From Nesterenkonia ebinurensis (GTDB taxonomy: Bacteria; Actinomycetota; Actinomycetes; Actinomycetales; Micrococcaceae): DNA of 64,000 bases. The notes below the pieces were generated by a model. That model did not search any database. It was given only the letters and a program-made list of their open reading frames with translations, and was not told the DNA's origin. Positions 8,617 to 17,441 of this stretch are shown piece after piece. Position 1 is the first letter of the stretch; each line of letters opens with the position of its first letter. Location: assembly GCF_008711175.1 (NCBI RefSeq), contig NZ_VWNF01000041.1:248001-312000 (forward strand), in the 5' to 3' direction. Both the position numbers and the translations under genes were made by a program.

Positions 8617-10435
8617 AATGTTCGACGTTAGAACCCTTGCCGAGAGAAATCGTGGCGGGGGTTCTTTCGTTGAGTGCCAGGCCGCCGGGGTGGCGGCCTT
8701 TGCGGGAGCCCGGCGCGTGGGCGCGCGTCGGGCCGTTTCCGGGGCTTTGCGCGCCGGAATGGGCATGGAGGCGACCAGGCGCGCGTGAGGCGGCGTTGCG
8801 ACCAGGAAAGGCCACAGGGGCGCCTCCAGTCTGGCGGCAGGTCTGGACGGTCTGCCCGATGACGGCTGGGATATCAGCGATATGCGCTTCGGTGGAACCA
8901 GAGTCGTCGGAGTCTTCGTCGTGGATGTTGATGTCAATCCGCTCGAACATTGCCTGCATCAGGGCGTGCTTAGCGGTATCATCAGCTGCCCGGTAGAGCT
9001 CGACGGCGTTATCCAGTAGATCCAGTACGGTATCGAGTCGCTGGTGGGCGTCCTCGCCGGTGTTCTGTGCGTCCTGGAGCAGGGCTTGGGCGTTGACGAT
9101 TTCAACCTCGATCTGCTCCTGGCGCTTCTTCAGCTCAGCGACGGGAATGGCGGCTTCTAGATAAGCGTCGTAGAGGCGCTGCTTCTTGGTTTCGAGGTCT
9201 TTGAGACGTCGCGCCTGTTCGCGCTTCAGGTGGGTAGTATCAGCTAACTGGTCTTCGAGCATCTGGTGCGTCATGGCCCGAACCTCAGAGATGAACCCAT
9301 CCGGGTAGCGCAGTGCTTCCCAGATGCGCTCAACGTGTTTCTCCAGATCCTCCACCAGCAGATATGGCAGGTCGCAGGACTTGCGTCCAGTGTGACGGCC
9401 CAGGCAGAAGAAGTATTCGTAAGTGGCACCGGTTTTTCCTCTGGATGGTCCGTAGCCCATCTTGGAGCCGCAGCGTCCGCAGTAGGTGATGCCCTTCAGG
9501 TGATGCTTGTGCCGCCAGGACCGGTCACCGTTGATCCGTCGGTACTCCAGCAGTTCCTGGACCCTCTGGAAGGTCACCGCATCCACCAGCGGGGCGTGTT
9601 TGCCGGGGTAGTCGACCCCGTCGTAGGTGACGATGCCGCGGTAGTACTTGTTGTGCAGCAGCCGGTGGACCTGGGCGTTGCTCAGTGGTTTGCCGCTGTT
9701 CTTCGCAGTTGGGCGGCTGGTCATCCCGCGCTTCTTCAATTCGGTGGTGATCTGGGCGATGCTGTACTGGCCGCTGCTGTAGGCCTGAAACGCCCAGGTG
9801 ATATGCGGGGCGCGTTCGTCGTCCACGACCACGGTTCGGATGTCTTTGCCGCCCTGGTTGCTGGTGATGTTCAGATACCCAACTGGGACCTTTCCTGGGG
9901 TGCCGCCGTTCTGAGCTTTCTGTCGCATGCCTTTCTTGGCTTCAAACGAGAGGTTCGAGGAGTAGAACTCGTTGAACGCTGCCATAATCCCCTGGGTCAA
10001 GATGCCCGAGGGCGTCTCCGCATCCATGACCTCCATACAGGAAACCAGGGCTACGCCCTTCTTCTTCAGCGAGGAGACGATAGCGACATGGTCTTCCAGG
10101 GACCGGGCTAACCGGTCCGATTTATGGACGATTAGGGTGGAGATGTCGCCTTGTTTGATGCGCGAGAGCATGGCATGGAGTTCCGGACGGTCAGCAGAAC
10201 GAGCGGACTGTCCCCGGTCGACGTATTCGCCGACAATCTCGAGGTCGAGGTCCTTAGCCTTCTGGTGACAGGCGGCACGCTGAGCTGGGATGGAGTAGCC
10301 CTCGGCCTCACCGCCTTTGGTGGCCTGTCGCATCGTAGAAACTCGCAGGTAGATGACTGCCCTGCCTGTCGGGGCGCGAGGAGCCGCCGCAGTTGCTGCG
10401 GCATCACCGGATGGATTTGGGGTCGCAGTCGGCAT
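8576..10435 (-). CDS. Large serine recombinase (site-specific integrase)
   Basis: A 619-residue large serine integrase. The resolvase domain (about 25-170) has the nucleophile Ser33 in YLRVSTMRQ and catalytic arginines around HKSDRLARS. The recombinase domain (about 190-300) is followed by a zinc ribbon with YCGRCGSKMGYG and the paired Cys in FFCLGRHTGRKSC, then a coiled coil (about 400-470). It would catalyse integration and excision of the island without homology. The open frame runs through a low-complexity tail after about residue 505, and its last ~13 codons (ending GGFEPPIPG) are read antisense through the tRNA-Ser gene, so the native C-terminus was probably altered when attL formed. 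It is the leftmost gene of the island. Confidence 0.9.
   Translation of the reverse strand: MPTATPNPSGDAAATAAAPRAPTGRAVIYLRVSTMRQATKGGEAEGYSIPAQRAACHQKAKDLDLEIVGEYVDRGQSARSADRPELHAMLSRIKQGDISTLIVHKSDRLARSLEDHVAIVSSLKKKGVALVSCMEVMDAETPSGILTQGIMAAFNEFYSSNLSFEAKKGMRQKAQNGGTPGKVPVGYLNITSNQGGKDIRTVVVDDERAPHITWAFQAYSSGQYSIAQITTELKKRGMTSRPTAKNSGKPLSNAQVHRLLHNKYYRGIVTYDGVDYPGKHAPLVDAVTFQRVQELLEYRRINGDRSWRHKHHLKGITYCGRCGSKMGYGPSRGKTGATYEYFFCLGRHTGRKSCDLPYLLVEDLEKHVERIWEALRYPDGFISEVRAMTHQMLEDQLADTTHLKREQARRLKDLETKKQRLYDAYLEAAIPVAELKKRQEQIEVEIVNAQALLQDAQNTGEDAHQRLDTVLDLLDNAVELYRAADDTAKHALMQAMFERIDINIHDEDSDDSGSTEAHIADIPAVIGQTVQTCRQTGGAPVAFPGRNAASRAPGRLHAHSGAQSPGNGPTRAHAPGSRKGRHPGGLALNERTPATISLGKGSNVEHLAEAGGFEPPIPG
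8630..8670 (+). terminator. tRNA-Ser terminator, left copy of a 41-bp island-end repeat
   Basis: Arms AGAACCCTTGCC and GGCGGGGGTTCT form a 12-bp stem with two G-T wobbles, followed by TTCG-type U-rich sequence, 14 bases after the encoded CCA. It is a factor-independent terminator for tRNA-Ser. The same 41-bp element, at 34 of 41 positions by eye, recurs at 24504-24544. Confidence 0.75.
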
Positions 10436-10853
10436 AGAGCGACCTCCTGTATTCGGTTAGAGATTGGCGTAGAACCGCGGAAATCCGGGCCAATTAGGCC
10501 TGGGATGCGGGCCGCGGTGTCCTGAAGATAGCTCGGAACACCCAAACGATCAAGTGTCTTTTCGCTCTGACCTGGACCGATACGACGCCCGACGCGACGG
10601 TCACCAACAGGGGTCACAACACTGGTTTCTGCACCCGCTTAGGAGTCGTGTGGAATAAACAACACTTCGCCGCAGCCCGGACAGCGCGCGGACCAGACAC
10701 CCGCACCGAACCGCATCCAGTGGGACAAGGGACCCCGCACAGACGGGGTGAGTCACCGGCAGCATCCCGACCATTCAGCGCACCACGCCGCCGAAGCAGC
10801 CGGTGCGCTCAGTGCAGCGAAATGTCTGACGAGACGTCGCTACTGTCTGACTG
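10436..10853. other. Intergenic region between integrase and HEPN-like gene
   Basis: No credible gene is seen in these 418 bp. Since serine integrases usually lie next to their own att site, half of the original attP could be here or at the tRNA. A small perfect dyad, GACTG-T-CAGTC (10849-10859), overlaps the stop codon of the HEPN-like gene. The integrase promoter should lie near 10440-10500 on the minus strand, but I cannot assign boxes with confidence. Confidence 0.4.
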
Positions 10854-12188
10854 TCAGTCGATAAGTTCGAAAGCATGCGCGAGGGGGTCATCGCCAAGCC
10901 TATCCTTCAAAGTAGAACCTTTAACGCCAATTTGCTGCGCAACCCAAAAACGTAAAACAAGCAGGTTCTCTCGCAGGGTGTTGAGAAGCACGAGAGAGTC
11001 AGGTGTAGGACGGTCTGGGTGCTTAAGACCCATGTAAGTTGCATTAGCACGCGTCTTCCATCCCTCTACATCATCTAGCGGGACACCATCCATGTCCTGA
11101 AGGATTACATCGAGACCTGTATTGAATTTCATCTGCTTTCGACCATCCAAGTGCGCGCCTCCGTTCTTCAAAGTATCAATGAGGTACGCAAGATTCTCTA
11201 GCGCTATCCCACTTTGCACAACACTGGAATTGCTCCATGGATTGTCTGATCGCAGTATGCCCAGCATGGGTCCCGTGGCTAATCCATAGTGCTGTCTTAG
11301 CTTCAGCCAGCGCCCAATGCCGTGTGAACCAACCTCCGAGTATGGGAACAGAAACCTCGGATCCTTCTTCCACGAATACTCGTCTCGAATAATCTTGTGT
11401 GTGGCCACTGGTGACCAGCGCTCATGGATTGACCGACCACTCATAACCCGCTCTGGGTCATCTGCCCGGCAAACTTCAATCGACGAGAAGCCAAACTTGC
11501 GCCATGCGGAGATAGCCACAAGATCAACCAAGGCTCCATGAAGTTTCAAGTGCTCCTCCCACTCGCGAGCACGAGTCACTTGCGTAATGATATGTACACC
11601 CTCATCGGCCTTAAACTTTCCGCGACTCTTATTTGTTCTCCATCGTGACTTCATTTTAAGATTCAGGCTGCGTGATAGATTAATCTCTTCACTGCCCTCG
11701 AGTGTCATTTTTACAGATTCAACTCGGCTTCCATTCAACCTTGGCTCAACTTTCATCGCGCTAAGCCCTGTCCATACATTCCAAGCCGTGACCTCTGTCC
11801 TCATGCCATGAATTCGCTCGTAGTTCGGAATCCTTCCGCCGAGTACCGCATAGTTCGCAACGATCTGTCCGTTGCCGCTACTCAGGCTCTGGCTATACCC
11901 AGTTGCTCGGCACCCAACGAGAACTACAGGGCCAAGGTTGTCATCCATCATGAGGACACGGGGAGGCTTGTAGTCATACTTGGTCTTGTCTGGGTCGTCT
12001 CCGAAGCTGATTCCTGCTGACCACCATCGCCGATAAACGTCCCTCGACGCAGTCATCCCCTGCAGGGGCACTGTTAGCTGAATAGCCTTCCCCGTATCTT
12101 CTAGCATCACCGCGATATCGGCCGTGTCAGGATTGCCATCGAAGAGCCACCCGATTCGAGGCTTACCTTCATGGAGTTCATTAGCCAT
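10854..12188 (-). CDS. HEPN-type protein resembling ApeA family, last gene of type I R-M operon
   Basis: A 444-residue protein without signal or membrane segments. The N-terminal half (roughly 10-150) is beta-rich, with the pattern YERIHGMRTEVTAWNVWTGL, and resembles the ApeA N-terminal domain. The C-terminal half is helical and contains TRANATYMGLKHPDRP (R380, N382, H390), similar to the degenerate R...H motif of ApeA-like HEPN ribonucleases. Known ApeA proteins abort phage infection, probably by RNA cleavage. It starts 4 bp after the hsdR stop, so it is almost certainly co-transcribed with hsdM-rhuM-hsdS-hsdR. Its DNA is visibly more AT-rich than the flanking core genes, a sign of transfer. 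The family call rests on pattern memory; the R-to-H spacing (9 residues) is longer than the classic 4-6. Confidence 0.45.
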   Translation of the reverse strand: MANELHEGKPRIGWLFDGNPDTADIAVMLEDTGKAIQLTVPLQGMTASRDVYRRWWSAGISFGDDPDKTKYDYKPPRVLMMDDNLGPVVLVGCRATGYSQSLSSGNGQIVANYAVLGGRIPNYERIHGMRTEVTAWNVWTGLSAMKVEPRLNGSRVESVKMTLEGSEEINLSRSLNLKMKSRWRTNKSRGKFKADEGVHIITQVTRAREWEEHLKLHGALVDLVAISAWRKFGFSSIEVCRADDPERVMSGRSIHERWSPVATHKIIRDEYSWKKDPRFLFPYSEVGSHGIGRWLKLRQHYGLATGPMLGILRSDNPWSNSSVVQSGIALENLAYLIDTLKNGGAHLDGRKQMKFNTGLDVILQDMDGVPLDDVEGWKTRANATYMGLKHPDRPTPDSLVLLNTLRENLLVLRFWVAQQIGVKGSTLKDRLGDDPLAHAFELID

Positions 12189-12192
12189 AGTG

Positions 12193-15100
12193 CTACTCCC
12201 CCAGACCTTTGAACCTGTCGAAGAACGTGTTCAGCTTTTCTATGACCACACGTTTCTTTGCGCCGTGCATGTTGGCGCGGGAGAACCGTGAGGAGCGCTG
12301 GGCGAAGAGCTTGTTGATCCGGGTGCCCACAGTGGGCACGGTGCCGTCGCGGAAGGCGTCAGCGATGAGCGCTTCAGTCTCTTCGGGCTTGAGATTCTCC
12401 TCGGCGATCAGCGCCTGAAGCTCCTCGGTGCGCTTCTGCTCGATGTATTCGCGCCAGGCTTCATCGATGGGTCCTGTGATGGAGACCTTGTCGACGAACT
12501 GCTCGATGAGGTCTTTCTTGTTCCGTAGGGTGGGACTGGCGTCGACGGCCCGGTCGATACTGGCGCGCAGCTCTTTGTCCTCGCCCTTACCATCCTCTCG
12601 GTACTTCTCGACCAGCATGAGGATGTAGTCGACGTTGACCTCGTCCTGCCGGGCAAGTTCGATCTCGAAGACCACATCCTCATGGATCTGAGTCTTCTCG
12701 GCGGCATCCTGGGTCCGGTGCTCCTGGTACAGGTCCAGGTAGATGCTCTGCCGCTCTTGCAGCTCACCGTCGGTCAGCGAGTCATCCTCAGCGAACTCAT
12801 CAAAGCTGGTGAGGATATTGCGCAGCCGCAGCAGGTTGCCGTGGAGATTGATGTAGTCCTTCTGGGTGTCCTCGCCCTCCACCAGTTGCCCGGCGGGGTA
12901 TTTCTCGCGCAGTTCAGCCAGCAACTGTTCATATTCCTGCAGGTACTCGGCGTAGGGACGCAGCAGCACCACGCCGCCGGCATCTTTGTTCCCGAACAAC
13001 GCCAGTGCGTCATCGGTTTCGTCTTTGAGGTCGCGGAAGCTGACGATGTTCCCGTAGGTCTTCACCGAGTTCAGAATCCGGTTGGTCCGCGAGTAAGCCT
13101 GAATCAGCCCGTGGTAGCGCAGGTTCTTGTCCACCCACAAAGTGTTCAGTGTGGTGGCGTCGAAGCCGGTGAGGAACATGTTCACTACGATCGCCATGTC
13201 CAGTTCGCGGTTTTTCAGCTTGGCGGAAAGGTCCTTGTAGTACCCCTGGAAACCTTCAGCACTGGTGTCCCAGCTGGTGGAGAACATGTCGTTGTAGTCC
13301 TGGATGGCATCCTCCAGGAAGCCACGGGAGTCGCCGTCGAGTTCGTTAGGGTCGAAGCCTTCCTCGGCCAAGATTCCGTCAGCGAGTTCCTCGTTCGGCG
13401 CAAAGCTGTAGATGATGCCGATCTTCAGCGGCTCATAGCCGGGGTTCTGCGCTGCACGTTCTAGCTGCGCTTTGCCGAATGCGTTGTAGTACCGCTTAGC
13501 AGCGTCGATGCTGGAGGCAGCGAAGAGGGAGTTGAACCCGCGCACGCGTCGGTCCTTCAGTGTGTAGCTGGCGTCCCGCTTGGTCTTCTGGTTGAAGTGA
13601 TCGAGCACGTACTCCACCACGAGCTTGATACGCCGAGGATCCAACAGTGCCGAGGCGGTGTCGATGCTGGAAACTTCGGAGGAAGTCTCGATCGGCTTGG
13701 CCTTGATGGTGTTGATGTAGTCGATCCGGAAGGGCAGTACGTTCTTGTCGTTGACGGCATCGACCACGGTGTAGGTGTGCAGCTTCTCCCCGAAGGCTTG
13801 CTCAGTGGTCTTCAGCTTCGGGTTGCCCCCGGAGCCGGAGTTCTCCGCGAAGATCGGAGTGCCTGTGAACCCGAATAGGTGGTACTTCTTGAAGCTCTTG
13901 GTGATAGCAGTGTGCATGTCACCGAACTGCGAACGGTGGCACTCATCAAAGATCAGCACCATGTGCTGTCCGAAGACCGGATGTTTGGGGTTCTGCTCGA
14001 TGAACCGGGAGAGTTTCTGGATGGTGGTGACCACAATCCGAGAACTAGGGTTCTCCATTCGTTTCTTCAGGTGGGCGGTGTTCTTGGTGTTATCCACCGC
14101 ACCCTTTTCGAACCGGTCGTATTCTCGCTGGGTCTGGTAGTCCAGGTCTTTACGGTCGACGACGAACAGCACTTTCTCCACCGACTCCAGCCGCGAGGCC
14201 AATTGGGCGGCCTTGAAGCTGGTCAGCGTCTTCCCGGAGCCGGTGGTGTGCCAGATGTATCCGCCGGCGGTCACAGTGCCGTATCGCTTGTAGTTGGTGG
14301 CGGTCTCGATCTTCCGCAGAATCTTCTCAGCAGCGACGATCTGGTAGGGCCGCATCACCAGCAGGTTCTGGTCCACATCGAACACGCAGTATTTGGTGAG
14401 GATGTTCAGTAGTGTGTGTTTGGCGAAGAAGGTTTTGGTGAAGCCGACCAGATCGGTAATCGCCTTGTTGTTGGCGTCAGCCCACCAGCTGGTGAACGCG
14501 TAGGAGTTGGAGGTTTGCTTCCGCGATTTCCTTGACTTTCGCGCCTGTTCGCGCAGGTGCCCGTCGCGGGTGGTGTTGGAGTAGTACTTGGTCAACGTGC
14601 CGTTGCTGATGACGAAGAGCTGGATGTATTCGTAGAGCCCGGACCCGGCCCAGAAGCTGTCCCGCTGGTAACGACTGATCTGGTTGAAGGCTTCACGGAT
14701 ATCCACACCTCGACGCTTGAGCTCGATGTGCACCATCGGCAGACCGTTGACCAGCACGGTGACGTCGTACCGGTTGGAGTAGGCGCCCTCGGCCTCGTAC
14801 TGGTTGAGGACCTGCAGTCGGTTGTTGTGAATGTCTGATTTGTCGATGAGGTAGATGTTCTTGCTGCTGCCGTCTTCGCGGTGCAGCACTTGGATCCAGT
14901 CCTCGTGGATGCGCCGGGTCTTCTCCACAATGCCTTCGTTAGCACTGGAGATCGACGTCTTGAAGAACTGCTCCCACTCGGCGTCGGTGAAGGTGATCTT
15001 GTTCAGCGCCTCCAGCTGGGTGCGCAAGTTATCGATCAGTTCGGCTTCGCTGGTGATGGTGAGGCGTTCGTAAGCCTGTTCCTGCAGTTGAGTGATGAAG

Positions 15101-15231
15101 GCGTCCTCGAGCTGCTGCTCGGATTGGTAGTCCGCCGCGGTCCGCGCCGGGGCTTCGTATTCGGCGACGACGGTGGATTCATCCGATACCGCAATCGGCT
15201 CATAGTGCTTCGCTGATTCCGGAGCCGTCAT
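12193..15231 (-). CDS. hsdR: Type I restriction enzyme, R (motor/nuclease) subunit
   Basis: A 1012-residue HsdR. The N-terminal PD-(D/E)xK nuclease has Asp156 and Glu170-Leu-Lys172 in RYDVTVL...VHIELKRRG. The superfamily 2 helicase motor follows, with Walker A TTGSGKTLTSF (about 330) and the DEAD-box-like IFDECHRSQFG, then motif III GFTGTPIF. A helical C-terminal part binds the methylase core. It would translocate DNA and cut unmodified DNA. Its start overlaps the hsdS stop by 4 bp (ATGA), and the HEPN-like gene follows 4 bp after its stop. The reading frame is intact, unlike hsdS. Confidence 0.95.
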   Translation of the reverse strand: MTAPESAKHYEPIAVSDESTVVAEYEAPARTAADYQSEQQLEDAFITQLQEQAYERLTITSEAELIDNLRTQLEALNKITFTDAEWEQFFKTSISSANEGIVEKTRRIHEDWIQVLHREDGSSKNIYLIDKSDIHNNRLQVLNQYEAEGAYSNRYDVTVLVNGLPMVHIELKRRGVDIREAFNQISRYQRDSFWAGSGLYEYIQLFVISNGTLTKYYSNTTRDGHLREQARKSRKSRKQTSNSYAFTSWWADANNKAITDLVGFTKTFFAKHTLLNILTKYCVFDVDQNLLVMRPYQIVAAEKILRKIETATNYKRYGTVTAGGYIWHTTGSGKTLTSFKAAQLASRLESVEKVLFVVDRKDLDYQTQREYDRFEKGAVDNTKNTAHLKKRMENPSSRIVVTTIQKLSRFIEQNPKHPVFGQHMVLIFDECHRSQFGDMHTAITKSFKKYHLFGFTGTPIFAENSGSGGNPKLKTTEQAFGEKLHTYTVVDAVNDKNVLPFRIDYINTIKAKPIETSSEVSSIDTASALLDPRRIKLVVEYVLDHFNQKTKRDASYTLKDRRVRGFNSLFAASSIDAAKRYYNAFGKAQLERAAQNPGYEPLKIGIIYSFAPNEELADGILAEEGFDPNELDGDSRGFLEDAIQDYNDMFSTSWDTSAEGFQGYYKDLSAKLKNRELDMAIVVNMFLTGFDATTLNTLWVDKNLRYHGLIQAYSRTNRILNSVKTYGNIVSFRDLKDETDDALALFGNKDAGGVVLLRPYAEYLQEYEQLLAELREKYPAGQLVEGEDTQKDYINLHGNLLRLRNILTSFDEFAEDDSLTDGELQERQSIYLDLYQEHRTQDAAEKTQIHEDVVFEIELARQDEVNVDYILMLVEKYREDGKGEDKELRASIDRAVDASPTLRNKKDLIEQFVDKVSITGPIDEAWREYIEQKRTEELQALIAEENLKPEETEALIADAFRDGTVPTVGTRINKLFAQRSSRFSRANMHGAKKRVVIEKLNTFFDRFKGLGE

Positions 15232-16428
15232 GCCGCGGCCTCCTCGAAGGTCAGCAGCCGATCCCGGTAATACTCATACTGCTTGCGGCGTGCCGAAATC
15301 TCAGCAGGGAGCCCGGAGGTGAGGTCATTGACTAGGGCGTCAAACTTATCGAGTTGCCCTGCCGTTCGCTTCTGTGTTTCGAGCGGCGGGATAGGGAGAG
15401 GAATTTTAGAGAAGTCCGTCTTATTGATTATCGGCATGGTTCCGCCGCTACGCTCTCCTTGCTTACGAAGCTGATCTCTCATGGCGGTCAAGACGTGGAA
15501 CACGTAGTCAGGCAACACCTTCGAGCAGTCGGGAACAAGCGAGTTGATCTGCTGATTGGTAGCACACTCATTCGCATTAATTACGGTCTTACCCATGTCC
15601 GCCCCGATGCAGGTGACCAGAATGGATCGCTCCGGAAGAATCACTTTATTCATGTTTTCTGCGCCTCGTTTAGACAACATCCTGGTGGGCGATGAGACCT
15701 CCTTCATGCCATTCTTGATATCGCTAGGTGTAATGAAATCCATCTCCTTGCCCCAGAATGAGGCTTCGGAAGACTTGGGAGTCCGTCCTGTAACGACTTG
15801 TCCCAATTCACCGATGGGCACCTCGGATCCTTCTTGGCGGGCTCCGTCAAGAAGCGCGTCGCGGTAGTACTCGTACTGAGCGCGACGCGCTTCCAGCTCC
15901 GCTGTAAGCGCGCTGAAGTTGTCGAGAATCCTCACGATCTCGCCCTGGACCTCAAGAGGTGGAACTGGAACTGGATACTTCAAGATTTCAGGCTTATTTC
16001 CGCGAGGCATCTTGGCGCCTTTTGTGTGCTGCATGTTGTAGGCGAAGAACTGGTCCGAGGACAGCACGTAGTAGAGAAACTCGGGCTTCACCTCTCCTCG
16101 GTCTGGTTCGCTCAAACGCACGGCAAGAACGTCGCCACTACAACCACCACTTCGATCACTGAGCCAGACTTTCTTCAGATTAAGGACGAATGTTGCCTAA
16201 CAGGATGTCGCCTGGCTCGTATGCGGTGAGCCTGGCTGTGTTGGGCGGGTAAGTGGAGTCGACGCGACCGCCTTTATTAGCGACCAGGTTATCGACACCA
16301 ACGAACATCGTTTCATTAAGTTCAGAAGCATCCACTTTGGTTTTGGAATAGTTGGCGATCTCTCCCAGCCGTGGATACGGCACGCCGTCGGGGCAGAGGT
16401 CGCGGATCAGGTCATCGATGCGGCTCAT
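15228..16428 (-). pseudogene. hsdS: Type I specificity subunit, disrupted by a one-base insertion
   Basis: The gene starts MSRIDDLIRDLCPDGVPY at 16428, normal for HsdS, and stops after 82 codons at a TAA at 16180-16182. Removing one T of the pair at 16180-16181 (one A on the coding strand, CCTTAATCTG to CCTTATCTG) restores the frame: NIRP-YLKKVWLSDRSGG then continues to MPRGNKPEI and PVPPLEVQGEIVRILD. A second target-recognition domain follows, ending SARRKQYEYYRDRLL at 15228. Repaired length would be 399 residues with two recognition domains and two repeated helices (RRAQYEYYRDALL and RRKQYEYYRDRLL). HsdS selects the DNA sequence for methylation and cleavage, so the break should silence the system unless it is a sequencing error or the downstream fragment (GTG at 16121) acts as a half-subunit. 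Confidence 0.88.
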
Positions 16429-17441
16429 TTCTTCTCCCCCTCGATGCGCTTCTGGGTCTGTTTCAGCGTCTCCAGGTACTGGCGCTCGACCTCAGTGAGC
16501 TCCTCGCTCGCAGCTGCGCGGTACTTGGTGTACTCGCCATAGGCTTTATCGTCCGCCTGCTGCCGGGAAACCGAACCACCATCTTCCAGAACTGCAGCAC
16601 CCATAGCAGTGAGCAGACCATCCAAGTGGTTTAGCCAGTCCGCCATATAAGTGGGTTCACGGTTCATCGCGCGGAACTCAGCGGCATCAAAGTATGCCGA
16701 GACCACAGTGTTCAGCCGACGAAGCTCGTCCTCAGTCAGATAGTTCTTCGCCACAATGACATCAGCCCGCAGGGGCTTGTCGCCCTTGAACGTCGTCAGC
16801 CCCATAAACGGCTTCTCGGCATCTGCGCGCTCCAGGATCACCTCGGGTGCAGTGTGCCCGTGGGCTGCGTGATGGAGCTTGTTCTGAATCTTGGCGAAGA
16901 ACTCCTTAGCCTCCGGAGCCTGCGGCTTGTAATCCACACTAGTGGCGAAGAGGTCCAGCACTTGGCGGTAGAGAACTTTCTCGCTGCTGCGGATATCGCG
17001 AATGCGGTCCAGCAACTCACGCCAGTAGCGGCCGCCGCCGAGCTCTTTCATTCGCTCGTCATCCATAGTGAAGCCTTTGACGATGTACTCGGTGAGTCGT
17101 TCACTGGCCCACTGGCGGAAACGGGTCGCGGTCGCGGACTTCACGCGGTAGCCGACCGAGAGGATCATGTCGAGGTTGTAGTGGGGCAGTTCGCGCCTGA
17201 CCTGGCGGTTTCCCTCCTGACGAACTTGCAAGAATTTCTTGCAAGTTGCCGACTCGGGGAGCTCATCCTCGTCGTAGATGTTGCGGATGTGCTGATCGAT
17301 GTTCTGGCGGGTGGTGCCGAAGAGCTGCGCGATCTGCTGCTGAGTCAGCCAGACCGTCTCCTCCTCGAGTCTGACTTCGACCCGGGTGTCGCCGTCGTCG
17401 CCCTGATAGAACAGGATCTCGCTGTCAGGACCTTCAGCCAT
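16425..17441 (-). CDS. RhuM-family protein in type I R-M operon
   Basis: A 338-residue protein. The N-terminal part has VRLEEETVWLTQQQIAQLFGTTRQNIDQHIRNIY, which looks like a helix-turn-helix, followed by RRELPHYNLDMILSVGYRVKSATATRFRQWA. This is the hallmark of the virulence RhuM family (PF13310). The C-terminal half contains KEFFAKIQNKLHHAAHGHTAPEVI, a conserved RhuM segment. RhuM genes are commonly embedded between hsdM and hsdS, but their biochemical role is not established; a regulatory or toxin-like role has been suggested. The start overlaps the hsdM stop (TAATG) and the stop overlaps the hsdS start (ATGA), so translation is coupled across the operon. Confidence 0.85.
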   Translation of the reverse strand: MAEGPDSEILFYQGDDGDTRVEVRLEEETVWLTQQQIAQLFGTTRQNIDQHIRNIYDEDELPESATCKKFLQVRQEGNRQVRRELPHYNLDMILSVGYRVKSATATRFRQWASERLTEYIVKGFTMDDERMKELGGGRYWRELLDRIRDIRSSEKVLYRQVLDLFATSVDYKPQAPEAKEFFAKIQNKLHHAAHGHTAPEVILERADAEKPFMGLTTFKGDKPLRADVIVAKNYLTEDELRRLNTVVSAYFDAAEFRAMNREPTYMADWLNHLDGLLTAMGAAVLEDGGSVSRQQADDKAYGEYTKYRAAASEELTEVERQYLETLKQTQKRIEGEKK

